Shown one piece after another: positions 37,965-50,567 of a stretch of DNA of 64,000 nt. Origin of the DNA: Ciona intestinalis (taxonomy: Eukaryota; Chordata; Ascidiacea; Phlebobranchia; Cionidae). The translations under genes and the position numbers were made by a program. A model generated the notes under the pieces. That model did not search any database, was not told the DNA's origin, and saw nothing but the letters and a program-made list of their open reading frames with translations. Every line of letters begins with the position of its first letter. Position 1 is the first letter of the stretch. The stretch lies in contig NC_020167.2 of the NCBI RefSeq assembly GCF_000224145.3, forward strand, positions 924,927-988,926, given 5' to 3'.

Positions 37965-38115
37965 TTGAGGAGTGGTAGAGTGTTAAGCGTGCCTGTCGCT
38001 GCTGTCAATCTGTAGACAAAAATGTCCTTGGGCAAGACACTCAACGGAAATTGCTCCAAACCAATGGTACCAATAGGGCTTTCAGCTAAACATTAACGAA
38101 ACAAATAATTCCCAA
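37965..38115 (+). mobile_element. tRNA-derived SINE fragment
   Basis: The + strand head GAGTGGTAGAGTGTTAAGCGTGCCTGTCGC is tRNA-like and is followed by GTCCTTGGGCAAGACACTCAACGG. Confidence 0.6.
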
Positions 38116-40332
38116 AATTATAACCAGTTAACCACATGAAAAGTTTATTATGTAGTAACTTGAAAGCGCGGACGCGGGTGTATCAAAAAGAAAACCGATG
38201 TTATAATACAACACTCGGATTGGCATTTACGAATTTTTGAGTTCAAATTCAAATTAACGTCGTGTTTTTGGCTTTTTTTGGCGCACTGGTCAATTTTTGA
38301 GCTAAATCATCATGAACATGCTCTTTGGGATACGCAAAATCTATAATTCGTCGTTAAAAAAAACACCTTATTGAAGAGCACAGTTTAACTAAATGATTAT
38401 CGACCGAATAATTAAAGATAGAAAACCAAATTTGGGGTTGTCCTACTATCGTGTTTTCGGGATGGCTGTTTTGTTACAGGAAATAAACTATGGCTGTAAA
38501 GTTTACCACGAGAAAAGCAATTTGCGGTTTTATTTATTCCATTAATAAATTAAACGTTCATTTTCGTCACTAGGTGAGCGTAGACTCTGTAGAGCAACAT
38601 CACTTCGACCTATATGGTATACATTAAATACAATACTTTTAAGCTTATTACTTGTATACTAGGCACAATTTTATTTAAAGTTAAAAGTGTGCGAACAACA
38701 TTTTGATGGCGAACAGAGGTACAAACAACTGTTTAGTGAGAACTTAATTCAAATACTTTATACGTGTTTGCGGTAAAAACCACTACATGGCAGAGTCACT
38801 CATGCTGATAAACACTTTCCAACTTCGCAGTTACAACTATTTATAGTTAAATAAAACTCCCCTTACAATTTGTCAGGATTAGGCTTGTTATTTATTAGTT
38901 TCAACTAAAGGTACATGGTATAAGTTACTCGTATATCACTAATGAATGAAGCTTTCAAAAACACAACCCTTAAAATTACTGTTTTATAAAATGGTACATG
39001 GCTAATAACAAACGAATAGTTGCAAAACGTATTTACGACGTAGTTTGATGATAACTTTCTTGTTCTGTTTCAACTTTAAATGAGAACATGTTAAGAACGT
39101 GGTCATATTTTGTGACATGTAAGTTTTATTTCTTGCAATACAGGTAGACCATATATGGCTATGCATAAGATGGAACGTTAAGCTCCACAGTGATGGTTAA
39201 TCGGCGATGGATTTGAAAATTTCAACGTGGACTCTCAATTACTCAGATAAGCTGCGTCAGTAAATAAACACAACAGCAAACATCTGCGTACGAAGCCAGC
39301 GTATAGTTTGTATTTTACCTACATAGGTTAAGTCGCTTACTAAGAATCTATTGGTCAAGGCTCTTAAGCGAACGTAACATTATGCGTTTTTGTAATAATC
39401 GGACATTTAAACGTGGTATTAAAAATTGTAAACTTACTTAAATTACGTTTTACACTTCTTATAGAGGTTAATTCAATTATACTATTTTCTTACTTCTATT
39501 GCGACATATTTGTCCTACTACGGATTATCCTAAAGTTGTCCTGAATCGAAACTAGAGCCGTTTACCGTCCCTATTACAGCTTTGCCGCAAATCATAGTAA
39601 GTTCAAACGACAGAGGAACGCTGTAACCCAACACCGCTGTTTTCAGGAGAGCTTACAGACTATTGTGGAATCTCTTTAGCGTTATTGCTCGGTTAAAAAT
39701 AACCAGGGTCACAATAGCCGCATCGGTTGTTGTATCAGATGTACCATTGTACTAGATGCCAAACTAGAAGGTACGATAGATTGTACCCTAATCAGAATCA
39801 CTATTGTATTACAACCTATTTCGGTTTTATGATTGTTATGTGGGCAACTTTATTGGGTTTTATACGTTGTCGTTCACCTAAATACATACCGCTACATATT
39901 CAGCTAAGCTTACTTTCTGCACAACATATTTTACAGACTGTGAAAAACGTAGACATTTTTGGACTTTCCAAACGTTGTTTCTAGAATCGAAATTGTCGCG
40001 ACGGCTTACACAATAATTAAATCTATAACTCGCGCGACTTCTAAGTTTGTTCTGGGAAAGTTGGCAATTAATATTTAACACGTTCTTAAGGAGGACCGTT
40101 TTATATGTGTTGTTAAAAAAATCAATGTTTTTGCTATGTGCTATTACACATTAGTATATTTGTCCGTCATACAGCTAGTTTAATGTGTTTTAATATAAAG
40201 AGGACAATACAGAGATTTCGTGGTAAACAAAATTTTTGCTTTAGTAGACAACATATCTTTTTAAATCAAACAAAAGTTATGGAAAAGCATCAGCATCTAG
40301 AGTTTGTTCATTTTATAGACGCTTTTAATCAT

Positions 40333-40450
40333 ATAGTGCTGTGGAGTAAGATGGGATACTGTGAGCACTCAAATCCCCTATTTCCTACAATTCTGTAAAT
40401 GTTCTTTGTTTATTGACAAATCGGGTAAAATGGGAAAATGCCCCATCCGA
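40333..40450. mobile_element. Worn MITE fragment
   Basis: GTGGAGTAAGATGGGATAC, the TGTTCTTTGTTTA family word and CCCCATCC remain over about 118 bases. Confidence 0.5.
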
Positions 40451-40477
40451 TGAAAGAACTCCTAACCCTCCTTGTGG

Positions 40478-40715
40478 GAATGTAACTTATACTTTACCCT
40501 CGCGTAGCTGGAAAACGACAGTCGTTATAACCCGGGGTTCCCAGCTTACGAGTTACCAAGTACGTTCCTTTGTGGGTGGGTATTTTTGTGGATTTTTTTT
40601 TATTTTTTTTATGTGTGGCTGATAATTTGGTAGCAACGACGAGTTTGAATCAATTACCTCTGGTTTAGAGGCAGACGCGCTAACCAACTGAGACAGACGC
40701 GCTAACCAAGCGATT
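40478..40715 (-). mobile_element. tRNA-derived SINE
   Basis: The body (ACTTTACCCTCGCGTAGCTGGAAAACGACAGTCG) is followed by a doubled head region (AGACGCGCTAACCAA, twice). Confidence 0.6.
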
Positions 40716-40977
40716 GGTGTTTTCTTGCTCCGTTACGCTTACAGGCACCAAGTAAACACATGCTGACAATGCATTTGTATAGGCGGTTCTGGCTCTGTAA
40801 CATCCGTAATGGCGGACACCATCGCCGTTTCCTGACGTAACGTTTACCCTATCAAACTTTATCCTTTAAACTTCAAATTATTGGTCGCAATTAAAAGTAT
40901 ATTCCTATCTAAGCACCTTTTAACTTGAATGAATAACTACACAGTAAACTAACAAATGTATATGAACTAAAAAACAA

Positions 40978-41857
40978 ATGTATATGAACTTGTAATAACA
41001 GAAAATTGATAATAACTGTTAATAAAGTTTAAAATTTTGCTACAAATTGGGTATTACTACTCTGTTTTTGGCACAAGCCACTTTTCATAAATTATCACCA
41101 AGTGCAAATGACCAAATTTCAAATATATTTTCAAAATATTATTTTTTTATTATATCAGTATCTTATAGCTGAATATCCCCTGAGGTATAAATTACTAAAT
41201 TAAAAGCAAATCTTTCAAAGTTTGGCAATGAAAACATACAAAACTACAATGTGGGGGAAGATGGGACTCTAAATTGAAATATATTTACATTAGCAGTATT
41301 CTGCAACTTGTAGTTAACCTACCGAATTTAACAGGCTGTGCTAGTTTCTTTGCCATGTAAACTTCGTATATATAACGTTAAACCGATATTTTTCTGTTGT
41401 TTTTATCTCAAATTAAAGTCATATTGACCCCTGCCTATTTTCTTTATGCTTATATCTCAGTGTTTTTTTTCCAAAAAAAAACTAGTTTTATGAGACAAAA
41501 TCAAACTGTACGAAATATTCAAGGTTGTTTTATGAAGCTATGAAACTAGTTTAATCGTTCGCACACTCAAACTAAAAAAATTCATTGGCTTTACTGTGAT
41601 TCAGCGAGCATTAAAAATAGCACCTTACTATTTCGCTTTTTTACCTGTTCAAAGTATACTGTTTCAATTTTACATATTTTTTTAATATTTAAAGACAGTA
41701 ATCAGCTTTGATGGGCGTTTTATAAAGTTGTGATAATACTGTCGAATAGTTCTGTAACCTTATTTTCCTGAATATCATTAAATGGGGGTCCGTAAAAAGA
41801 AAATTAAAAAAAGGTCTCGTCTGACAAAGTGTCCCATCTTCCCCCACTCTACTATAT
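40978..41857 (+). repeat. Second copy of the ~880-base repeat at 29,908-30,783
   Basis: It aligns almost along its full length with 29,908-30,783 in the same orientation, with small indels. A third, more diverged and partly deleted relative is at about 56,355-56,905 in an intron of the ZP gene. Confidence 0.75.
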
Positions 41858-42216
41858 AAATTTTCAAATTAAAACATCGTGCTGGAATTTAAACAAAGTT
41901 TTACGTTTTTACCTACCTAAGTGGATAATCCTTTTATAAATGCATTTAATCGACTGTTACACGGACACAGTGTCAATATTGTGCTAATTATTTTTAAACG
42001 TGCTTGCTCATTATGGCTTAGCTCTCTTGCATGCCGAAAGGGACATTGAGTGTCTTGTCGAATCGGCGGTCTACTTTTATCCGATTTCTATTTATTATTG
42101 TTGTTTATTTTAAAACGGGAAAATTCAAAACGCAGTATAAAACGTATTTACAGTTTTTCAACAGTGTAGATATTTGCACTGTGCCTTAAGAATCTGGAAA
42201 CATCAAGAGTACCGTT

Positions 42217-43837
42217 ATGCCACGTAAGTTTATGGTTAAAATTGAACTGTTTAGGTTTATGTTAGTGTTAAACTGTTAAGTGTGGCAAGTGAATCAATTA
42301 CTCTTTTCTATATCAGTTATTACCCTAATTCATGTGTTATATCCACAGCAAAAGGAGTTCTTTCATCCGTGTCATTGGAAATATTTTTCAATCTTAACGC
42401 ATATTACCTTGCATTGTTTATGGTAGCCGAGATTCTGTTGGTCGTGTACAAGGTAGGCTGTTTTAACTTTTAATATTAAAAGTTAGTAACTTCGGCCCAG
42501 GTGTTGCATAGTTACTAGTATATAGTATATAATAGATGCGAATTTCCAAAGAAGTGGCAATCTTCTTTTAGATTTAGTATACTATATAAAATACACATGG
42601 CCCACCTTTATTCAAAAAGTCTTTTTTTTTCTTATAAACATAAAGATATTTGTATAATAAAATTTAAATCCGTGCAGTCTGGTTAGTAGTGACTAGTGTG
42701 TTTGGTGCCATCGGTAGAAAGTACCGAGAATAGTCGGTAAAGTTTTCATTCTGAAGTCTTGCATAATTAACTTTGTTACTTTGTAAGAATCACATGTACC
42801 GTGTAGTTGATACCTACTGCTGTATTAAATCTTAATAAAAAGGGTATGTTTTGGTAAAAAAGATTGACGCCCTTTGGCCCTATTTAGTTCAACCTTTTTT
42901 ATTGTTGGACCACTGCTGTAAGTGTGTCACCATCAGTGAGGTATAAAACTTGCCCAACAGGTAAAGCTTTGTCAAACACATAACATTTTATACACATAGA
43001 TACAATTTCTTAGGCAAAGACTTGTGAGTTTCGGACACCCCTTTTAAAATTCCTAGATACACCCCTGATTATTTGTACGATTGTACCATAATAACAAAAC
43101 TTTTGTTACAAAAGTTGTTAAAATATTTCAGGCTGAAGTTTTACCCTATCCTGGCAACAATATTGCTCTTGATGTTGTCATTCTATTTCTATTGGGAATT
43201 GTTGAGTTAATAATGATATTTATGGGTATGTATGATACGCTTAGAGTTGTTTATTATTCTGTATTTGCAAATCAATATCAGTTTGATTTCATTTTGTCAT
43301 GGACCTTATCTAATTTATAATAGTGTTGTCTTTATGAGCAAAAAGTGAAATTATTGTTTCCTTTAAAAGTTAAATGTTTAAAAAATACTCATATTGGTCA
43401 AACTGTTATACAGCAAATTTTGACAACGATCGCAATCTTAATTAGTATGTTGTTATTTGATGTTTTTAAATGTTTTGACCAAATTTTGCCGTTGATATAG
43501 GTGTTATTGTTACATTAGTAAAGTTGTTAAAAAATTAAAAAATAACAGTAGCAACCTGCTCAAAGTTTATTGCTCAACTATCAATTATACTATAATAAAA
43601 ATATCATTTTAAAATGATACATTAACATCAGGTTCAAAAGGAAACTTGACGGAACATGTTATGGCTACTGCAATTTCACTTGCATCTCTGTTACCTTCGA
43701 TTGGTCTAACTTTGTACTTTCTACTTTTGCAAACTTATGTCCTTCGTGTGGATGTTGTTTTATGTGGTGTGTTGCTGGCACTGCATGGTCTCGAGCTACT
43801 CTTCCTATTTATTGCTGTATGCACATTCTCGAGGTAA
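42217..43837 (+). CDS. TMEM216: Transmembrane protein 216 (TMEM216)
   Basis: This is a tetraspan protein of the ciliary transition zone (MKS/Joubert module), where the family helps gate entry into the cilium. Exons: 42,217-42,223, 42,349-42,452, 43,132-43,225, 43,632-43,837, in consistent phase, giving 136 aa (the human protein is about 145). The start exon is only 7 bases (ATGCCAC) and gives MPPKGVLSS after splicing. Family marks are SLEIFFNLNAYY in TM1, VLPYPGNNIALDVV before TM2, SKGNLTEH after it, and YFLLLQTYVLRVDVVLCG spanning TM3 and the loop to TM4, ending TFSR. A donor-like GAG|GTAACT overlaps the stop, so an alternative C-terminus is possible. TMEM80 and TMEM17 are related, but the LLLQTYVLR and KGNL motifs favour TMEM216. 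The tiny first exon is the least certain part. Confidence 0.88.
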
Positions 43838-45163
43838 CTTCTGATATAGTTTTTATATGCATCAACATATATAATATATGTTACTACACAGACAGGGCTT
43901 AGCTTGTTTTAGTTGTTGGTCCCAAAAAAAATTTAAAGAGGAAAAATAATGAATTTGTAATATTTGACGCTTATTTATTTGATTTTAAGATTATTGTATT
44001 AAAAACAAGCAACAAACTAAGGGTATTGAAACATTTTTTAAAACCACATTGTTTCTCCTATCTAGGCTGCTACCTATGTGTAATTTTATACTTAATTTTG
44101 ACCTATTTTTCTTTCGCTATATGGGTTTTGTTTATAAAAGATGCTTTTATACCCCACCAAAGTTAATTACAAATATTTTACCTTAAATACTATCCTTATC
44201 CAATATACATAACAGGAACTGCATTATGAGTTTTTGTTTTGAGTTGTCATGTTTACAGACAACAATGTTTTTTAGGGTACCTACTTAATTCATTAAAAGT
44301 CTCACCACAAACCACTGGATTCTTCTTCATTTTGTAAACATCCACTGTGTTTCATCTTGCGTTTTCAGCAACAAATTTTTATGATGGTTATTTTACTGCA
44401 CGAAATCTAGTACCTTCATATATATCTTATTCATGTATTATGTGCTTTTATAGTTTTTAAACGTTAAAACAATATTAAAATATCCGTGATTATTTGTTAA
44501 TATTCACGATGTACTTTATTTATTTGTATTGTAACTTATATAATAATCGTTGGTTCTACATAGGATATGTGAATAACTTTATTGAAAGAAAAATAAATGG
44601 TGCTAACTGTACAAGACTATATTGTTTTAGTGGTAGCAAGAACGTTTATTTTCCCCATTAGTACACTACTGTTATTTCGTTAACATTTATCTAGAACTCG
44701 TTTGTATGTCCGTTGCCATGGTCTATCCTATATTAGTCACGTATTTTTACCGAAAAAAAAAAACGTTTATTTTTACATCAATGCATAAATGCTGGTATCG
44801 AAAATTTTCATATTGCTGTACACAAAATAAGTTGCCGCTGTCATCTAGTTTCTTAGGAACTATAATAAGCATGGGACGTGATTTATTCACGTAAGCCCGT
44901 GCGTCACTAACTGCAAATTAACAGCGCAGTTTATAAACGCATGTCTGCAGAAAGAAATCGTGTTGTCATTTCAGCTGCGCACAAGTCGATATAAATGTTT
45001 TCATTTAAAGTCTGCTATTATGAATAGCAGGCGATTTCTGTTGTGCAGTGGAGATTTAAATAGCCGCAGGTTATATGTTTCATGTTAGTTATGAAGGGCA
45101 AGAGCTTAAAATATATGGAAGTAACATAAGAAAATAATCTTAGGTTTTTATGCTGCAGAAAAA
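43838..45163. other. Intergenic stretch before the orphan GPCR
   Basis: AATAAA near 44,590 may be a poly(A) signal, although it lies about 750 bases after the TMEM216 stop. The last 300 bases should hold the promoter of the next gene. I see no other gene. Confidence 0.5.
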
Positions 45164-47095
45164 ATGTTTTTATCCGTGCTAGTGCGGTTTGTCTGTATCT
45201 GGCTGCTTGTTTTAACATTCAGTCCAAACAAAGTCGTTCCAAACAAAACATACACAGTGGGGGAACAAAGAATAAATTTCAATGAAAACCCAATTCTAAG
45301 TGAAAAGTTTGAATGTACGTACGTACCCGAGTTGAAACCAGGAAATCCAAGTCATATTGAAGACTGTTGCAAGTACACCTATGCCAACTTTTCTAGATAC
45401 TGGGCTAGCGGAGGCCTTTACATATCCCGACTATTGGAAAGTTTAAAAGGTTGGAATTGCACACAATTTAAAGATGAATGTAGAGACAGAACTTTCAGTT
45501 ACAACCGATTCACTAAACTGATGTATGATCGATTCTGCAACCACTCCGAGTTAGTGAATGAATGTAACGAGGTGATAGGCAATGTTTTTGCAAACAGATC
45601 GCGAGAAATGGGATCGTGGAAAGTTCTCACAAACGAACTAGCTGTTACAGACATACCAATTGAACAAGCCAGTAAACCGTGCGTACAGGTTGCTTTTTAC
45701 GAGCGGGATGCCGGCGGCTATGGACATTTTCACGAAGTTATTCAGCCATTTCTTCCATTTTGTCCCTTTATCTGGTGCGGGTTTGATGAAAGATTTGTGC
45801 TAAATGGAAAGGCATCGGTGTGGAACTGTATGCCTCATAGGTAAGTTGAAACTACATTCCATGAGTAACTATCATATAATAAACCATTTACGTTCAGTTG
45901 CAGGGTGAACATAGCAATTGTCATGGCAGTTTCGATTGCTCTCGCAATTATTGTCATATTGGTCAACGGGATTGTGCTGGCTGTGTTATGCACACAATCG
46001 AAAATGCGAACAAGCCAAGGCATATACAAACTGTCCCTCGCTTTGGCTGATATCCTCGTAGGTGTAATCGTTTTTCCAACCTTTGTAAGCAGTTTGTATA
46101 AATACCAAATTGTTGAACATAATATCGGTGAACTAGCCAATGTCACTGGTTATGTTATAAAGGAGAGAGCAACAGAACCTGGCCAGATCGCCACTATGAG
46201 CATGCGCAGTACGACCGGCCACTTTCGGGCGCAGTTTTCAAAATCATATTTAAACTTTGTCGGTTTCTTTACCATTCTCTCGCTAACGGTGTCGATATTA
46301 ACTTTGGTAGCAGCTGGAATTGATCGGTTTATCGCAGTGTTTCGGCCTACAAAGTACAAACAAAATATTGCTACACCTATTGCTGTAAAAGTTACGGTAG
46401 CATTGTGGGCATTATCGTTTTTATTCTCTGTGTTACCGCTATTTGTTCCGGCCTTGTCGTACACTTTGGTTGCCTCAATATTGGTCTCATCGGCTGGGCC
46501 TCAAGTTTTGGTTCTATACGCATTTGCCTTTATAGTCCCACTTCTACTAATGTGGCTGGTGACCATTTTGACATTTACGGCAACACGGTCATACAAAAAC
46601 TCATGGAAACGGCTTTCAACATCTGACGACAGAAAAGCTCACGGGATTAACGAAGCAAGGCTGGCTCGTACGCTTGGAGTTATGGTCGGTGTATTCACGC
46701 TCAGTATATTGCCGTCAATTGTCGTTCTCATCTGTGGTATGTTCATGAGTAACATCTACCCAAACTTACCAAAGCTACTAAGTCCCACGGCCACGACAGG
46801 TTTTACGTCGGCTGAAGTTGTCGTTATTTTTATACTAATGTGCAATAGCATTTGGAACTGCTTTATCTACAGCATCAGGGAGCAAGAGTTTCGCCGGGCA
46901 GCTGCACAAAAGTTCTTCTGTCGAAAAAAGAGCGGCCAACCGAACTTGGATGAAACCGACCTCAGGGGACTCGATGGACCCATTGCATCTGAAGTGTTTC
47001 AGCAAAACGAGGAATACCTCGACCGAACTGTATTTACAGAAATCAATTTAAATCAGGATAAAAATTGTGATGATTCTGTAACCACGGCTGTATAA
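45164..47095 (+). CDS. Orphan rhodopsin-like (class A) GPCR with Cys-rich ectodomain
   Basis: There are two exons, 45,164-45,840 and 45,904-47,095, joined in an AG|G Arg codon; the product is 622 aa. A signal peptide (about residues 1-20, FVCIWLLVLTF) leads into a roughly 200-residue ectodomain with many cysteines and N-glycosylation sites (CTYVPELKPG, DCCKYTYANFS, GWNCTQFKDEC, MYDRFCNHS). The second exon encodes seven TM segments. TM2 reads LSLALADILVGVIVFP, resembling aminergic receptors. The TM3 end is DRF instead of DRY. TM7 is SIWNCFIYSIREQEF, so the NPxxY Pro is replaced by Cys. TM6 lacks the CWxP Trp (LSILPS). The second extracellular region between TM2 and TM3 is unusually long. The tail after helix 8 is acidic. 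An acceptor-like CTGCAG ends five bases before the ATG. I do not recognise the ligand or the ectodomain family. Confidence 0.85.
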
Positions 47096-47140
47096 CTAAA
47101 GTATAAATGTTCTTTATAATTCAGATTTTGAGTGTTTATT

Positions 47141-47326
47141 CACTTGGTGGGGGAAGATGGGACACCTTTTTATTCTATTTTCTTGTGTCATTCGGTAGTA
47201 AACAAAGAACACTCAAAAATTATAAAACCGTACCCTCACGACTCCCGCCGTTAGTAGTTGTTAAAAACAAGATCAAGATGTTTGGACATTACGTGCTAAG
47301 TATCCCATTACTCCACAGTACTCTAT
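47141..47326. mobile_element. MITE in the 3' flank of the orphan GPCR
   Basis: It begins about 45 bases after the stop codon, so it may form part of the 3'UTR. Ends: GGTGGGGGAAGATGGGACACC and GTATCCCATTACTCCACAGTA. Confidence 0.7.
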
Positions 47327-48216
47327 CTTTAATACTATTTCATACAAATGCCTCTTATATTAACCTCTTGCATTAACGAGTAACATTCCATTTAGTTTAG
47401 TGTGAGGACTGATCACGCATGCGAATGGTGTAACAATGGTTGGGTAAAATAAATGTACATACTTAATAAAACTCATAGAATGATTCAGGCGTGCCAGGAT
47501 CTTGAAAGCATGCTATTAAGAATGCTACTTCCGCTTCTTATCATGTTCCTTTATACGACATTTCAATATGGGGGAAGGCGGGACTCTTTTTAAAAACCTA
47601 AAGGTGGACAAGAAAAATGTTACACAGTATTATTTGACAGATTACCACGGTCCAACAAAGTGCGAGGCAAAAGAGGCTACTGTTTAGTAATAAAACTGGG
47701 TGTTGAACGAATACAACATCATTTTTGAATGCTCTTTGAATCTTATTAAAACTCCCGAAGTTTCTAGTTTGAAAACTTAAATTTTCAGTTCAGTATCAAT
47801 TAATAAAAGAGGATGAAATACTTGACACAGTTCAGTTTTAAACTAAGATATGTGCACAAAACATAGAAATGGGTCAATAAATCCTAAACTGGGATGAAAT
47901 CTGCAAAATATACCGGTTTGTTATACGTAAAGTTACATTTGGTAGGTTAACTACAATATAAAATGTTTCATTTTTTCCCATTTTTACCCTACTGTTTATT
48001 ATTTTATACTATCACGTTTAATGCACTTTATTCCAAGAAATCACTTATTTGGCAAAACTAATGTAAAACAAAACAAAATATCTGCAACAATTAAAAACAG
48101 TGCCATTCATTTGATTGCATCCACATTCAGCAGATAATTTTAGCACAGCATCACAGTAATTAAAAACTTAGTCATAGTGTGTACTGCATACAGAAAACGC
48201 AAAAGTTTACAAAACA
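47327..48216. other. Interval between convergent GPCR and TMEM38 genes
   Basis: Apart from a worn MITE-like run at about 47,570-47,990 (GGGGGAAGGCGGGACTC at one edge and TTTTACCCTACTG at the other), I see nothing coding. Both flanking genes end here, so it should contain their 3'UTRs. Confidence 0.5.
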
Positions 48217-50567
48217 CTATTCATGTTTATTTTTTGTGTTTTTGTTGTTTTGTGGTTTTTCGGTTTGTTTCTTCTCTTTGTTATGCTTCAGTGATTCTTC
48301 ATTGGGTCGTGAAAACACAGTATAATCAACAAAAATTCCACATAGCACTTTTTCTGCAGTACTGAACGGGTCATTTACCATTTGAAGTTTGTTTCCAACC
48401 TATTAGAACATTTAATGTGTTAATGGATGCATCCTGTTTATCTGAAGTTGGCCAGGCTTTAGGCTTACCAAAAATGCAAAAAGGCTTGTTGCTTGAACCA
48501 GTGCTATTAATTCAATTGATTGAGAAATGTGGCCATTCATTTGAAGAACATACAGAAATGAAAATAAAGTACAAAACTTGGTAACCCTGTGGAAAAAAAT
48601 GAAACAGAATTTAGGATATTTTATGGTGGAACAAGTCTTGTACTCCAACCATGGGTCTAGAGGTAAAACTCATATTAATAAAAAAATGTCTTAAATGACA
48701 CCACAGAAATACCATTCTGTCTCAAAAAAGTGTGGCGACTGACGATGTGCAGTTGAAAAAGTATGAAAAGTTTTGACTAAACTTCTTTAAATAGTTTATC
48801 TTGCATGCCTATTTCGAGTAGAAGAAACAACTTACACTGAACATTGCAAGTTCTGAATGGAATTACCGTTCCATTGTGAAGAAAATAAAAAGGCAAAGTT
48901 CTTCAAGAATCCACCTCCGCAAGCAGCCAGCATTCCAAGGAAGGTACAAATGATGTTTGAAGATGGATATACTGCTTGAGCTAGGGTGACTCCTAGTGTG
49001 TGATAAGACATAAATTTGAAATGTTAAGATGCGAAATTAAAACGTTTGTTTAAAATATATTGTACAATACAGTGCAAAAACTATGCGCATTCACAGTTCA
49101 TCGTTCACATTCAAACATCATATTTTTGTGGGGTTTTTAGTAACTAACTGCCAACTACTTGCTAATTGATTGGCGTAAAAGGATAACATTATAAAGTGCT
49201 AAAATAAACAATTTGAAAAATAAGATACAAACATTTTGGAATTTTTGAAAGGTACATTTTAAATTACATATTGAAATTAAATATGAGCAGCTTCCGGATA
49301 CAAAATTGATATATAATATTGTAACAGCTTAAATTGTTAAATAAAAGTAATACAAAGTAGCAAGAATTCATACCATTTTTATAATTTATAATTGACTAGT
49401 TCACACAAAGTTGTAAATGTGTGTACAGATATTTCGTCTTTTTATAAAATGTCTAATCATGAAAATCCTTTGGCAAAAGAGTAGATGTATTATACCTTTG
49501 ATTATTTTTTTAGTACGAATTAGTTCCTTCAGTAACATGGTTACCACTGATACAGGAAACCACTGAGTGGTAACTTGAAAAGCATTTCTTGGTGTGTAAA
49601 AAACCAACCACCAAACCAATGTTGCCAAAGTTAATGCCTATAATAACAAAAGATTGATTTTAAATATTGAAACAAATATAAAAAAAAACAGTTTATAGGT
49701 TCGGAACATAGTGTTACTACTTTAAACAAGTTCATTTAAATCATTGCCACTCATAAGTTTGTTGAACTTCAATTTGCTGGTTAAGTAATTGTCGACTTAG
49801 TTTGGGAAATTCAGTCAAAACAGGTAAAACCCACTGTTAAACATTTAACTTCAATCATGTTTTTCACAGTAGATAAAACCATATATATGTAAATATTACA
49901 ATTATGTCTGTTTCTAATATGTATGGTAGGAATAATTGGCACTAGTGAAGAATCTCCGGTACATAGCAGAATAGGCTGGTGGAAATTGTTAGTGGTTGGT
50001 GGTTAGGGGGTTGGGTGTTGATGGTTAGGGGGTTAATGGTTATATGGGTTAGTGGTTACTGGTTAGGGGTTAGTGGTTAGCAAATAGGGTGGGGGGAAGA
50101 CTCTTCACTAGCACCGAATAATCTACATTCTATTCAAACCTCAGTATTTGCTAATGGCATCAGCATTGGTTTCCCAACAAACAAATTGACGAGACATCCC
50201 CCACCAAAGCAGCAAATCATTGATAAACACCACGTGGTGGCTGGTTGGGAACGATAATGTTTTTCAACTAAAAAAATTAATGTTAACTTTGCTCAAATAT
50301 ATGATACTGTACCAATGTAGTAGTAGAACCTCCTTGGTCAGCATGGTATAACCTTGGTCAGTATATGTTCTGTATATTGTTATTTACATATGCACATTAC
50401 CTCACTCGATATATAGGCTACTAAGTTACGAATGCATATTACGACCTACCCCAACATTGTTTAACGCCACAGATTACCAACACAAAATGAGCCAGTTGAC
50501 AAGGAACAGACAGCGTTGTAGAAGTTAACTCTGATAAATAATGAGCTAATTCTTGTATGTTATCCAT
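48217..50567 (-). CDS. TMEM38: TRIC-type trimeric intracellular cation channel (TMEM38)
   Basis: This is a monovalent cation (K+) channel of the ER/SR membrane that supplies counter-ion flow during Ca2+ release. Minus-strand exons: 50,450-50,567, 50,140-50,267, 49,496-49,637, 48,836-48,992, 48,469-48,586, 48,217-48,399; phases agree and give 281 aa (vertebrate TRICs are about 290-300). Family marks are CCFGGGCLVNLFVGKP (the GGG of TM2), ATLVWWLVFYTPRN, MLLKELIRTKK (the conserved KE..R segment), AACGGGFLKNFA (second Gly-rich bend) and VTKFCTLFSFLYVLQ. The C-terminus is Lys/Asn-rich and ends NKHE, as in the charged tails of TRIC proteins. It cannot be split into type A or B by eye; a single tunicate gene would be expected to predate that split. 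An acceptor-like ATACAG lies five bases before the ATG. Intron 2 carries an unusual GTTAG-rich element. Confidence 0.9.
49932..50128. mobile_element. Inverted-end element with GTTAG-rich minisatellite
   Basis: GGCACTAGTGAAGA and TCTTCACTAGCACC form the ends. The middle (about 49,985-50,090) is a run of imperfect GGTTAG/GGTTAGGGG/TTAGTGGTTA units on the + strand. It sits in intron 2 of TMEM38. Confidence 0.65.

Larger units (their letters stand above)
36507..42216. other. Gene-poor repeat-rich intergenic stretch
   Basis: It holds SINEs at 37,965 and 40,478, a MITE fragment at 40,333 and the ~880-base repeat at 40,978. Several short frames (for example 37,689-37,892 minus and 39,727-39,984 plus) have neither splice context nor recognisable domains. 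I see no convincing gene. Confidence 0.6.

Noticed and set aside
39727..40398. Two adjoining + strand frames
   Set aside because: No domain, no splice partners and no sign of conservation; surrounded by repeats.
49401..49628. Multi-pass protein of the APH-1 or another family at this place
   Set aside because: The Gly-rich motifs and KEL.R segment, with the neighbouring exons, fit TRIC/TMEM38 along the full length.
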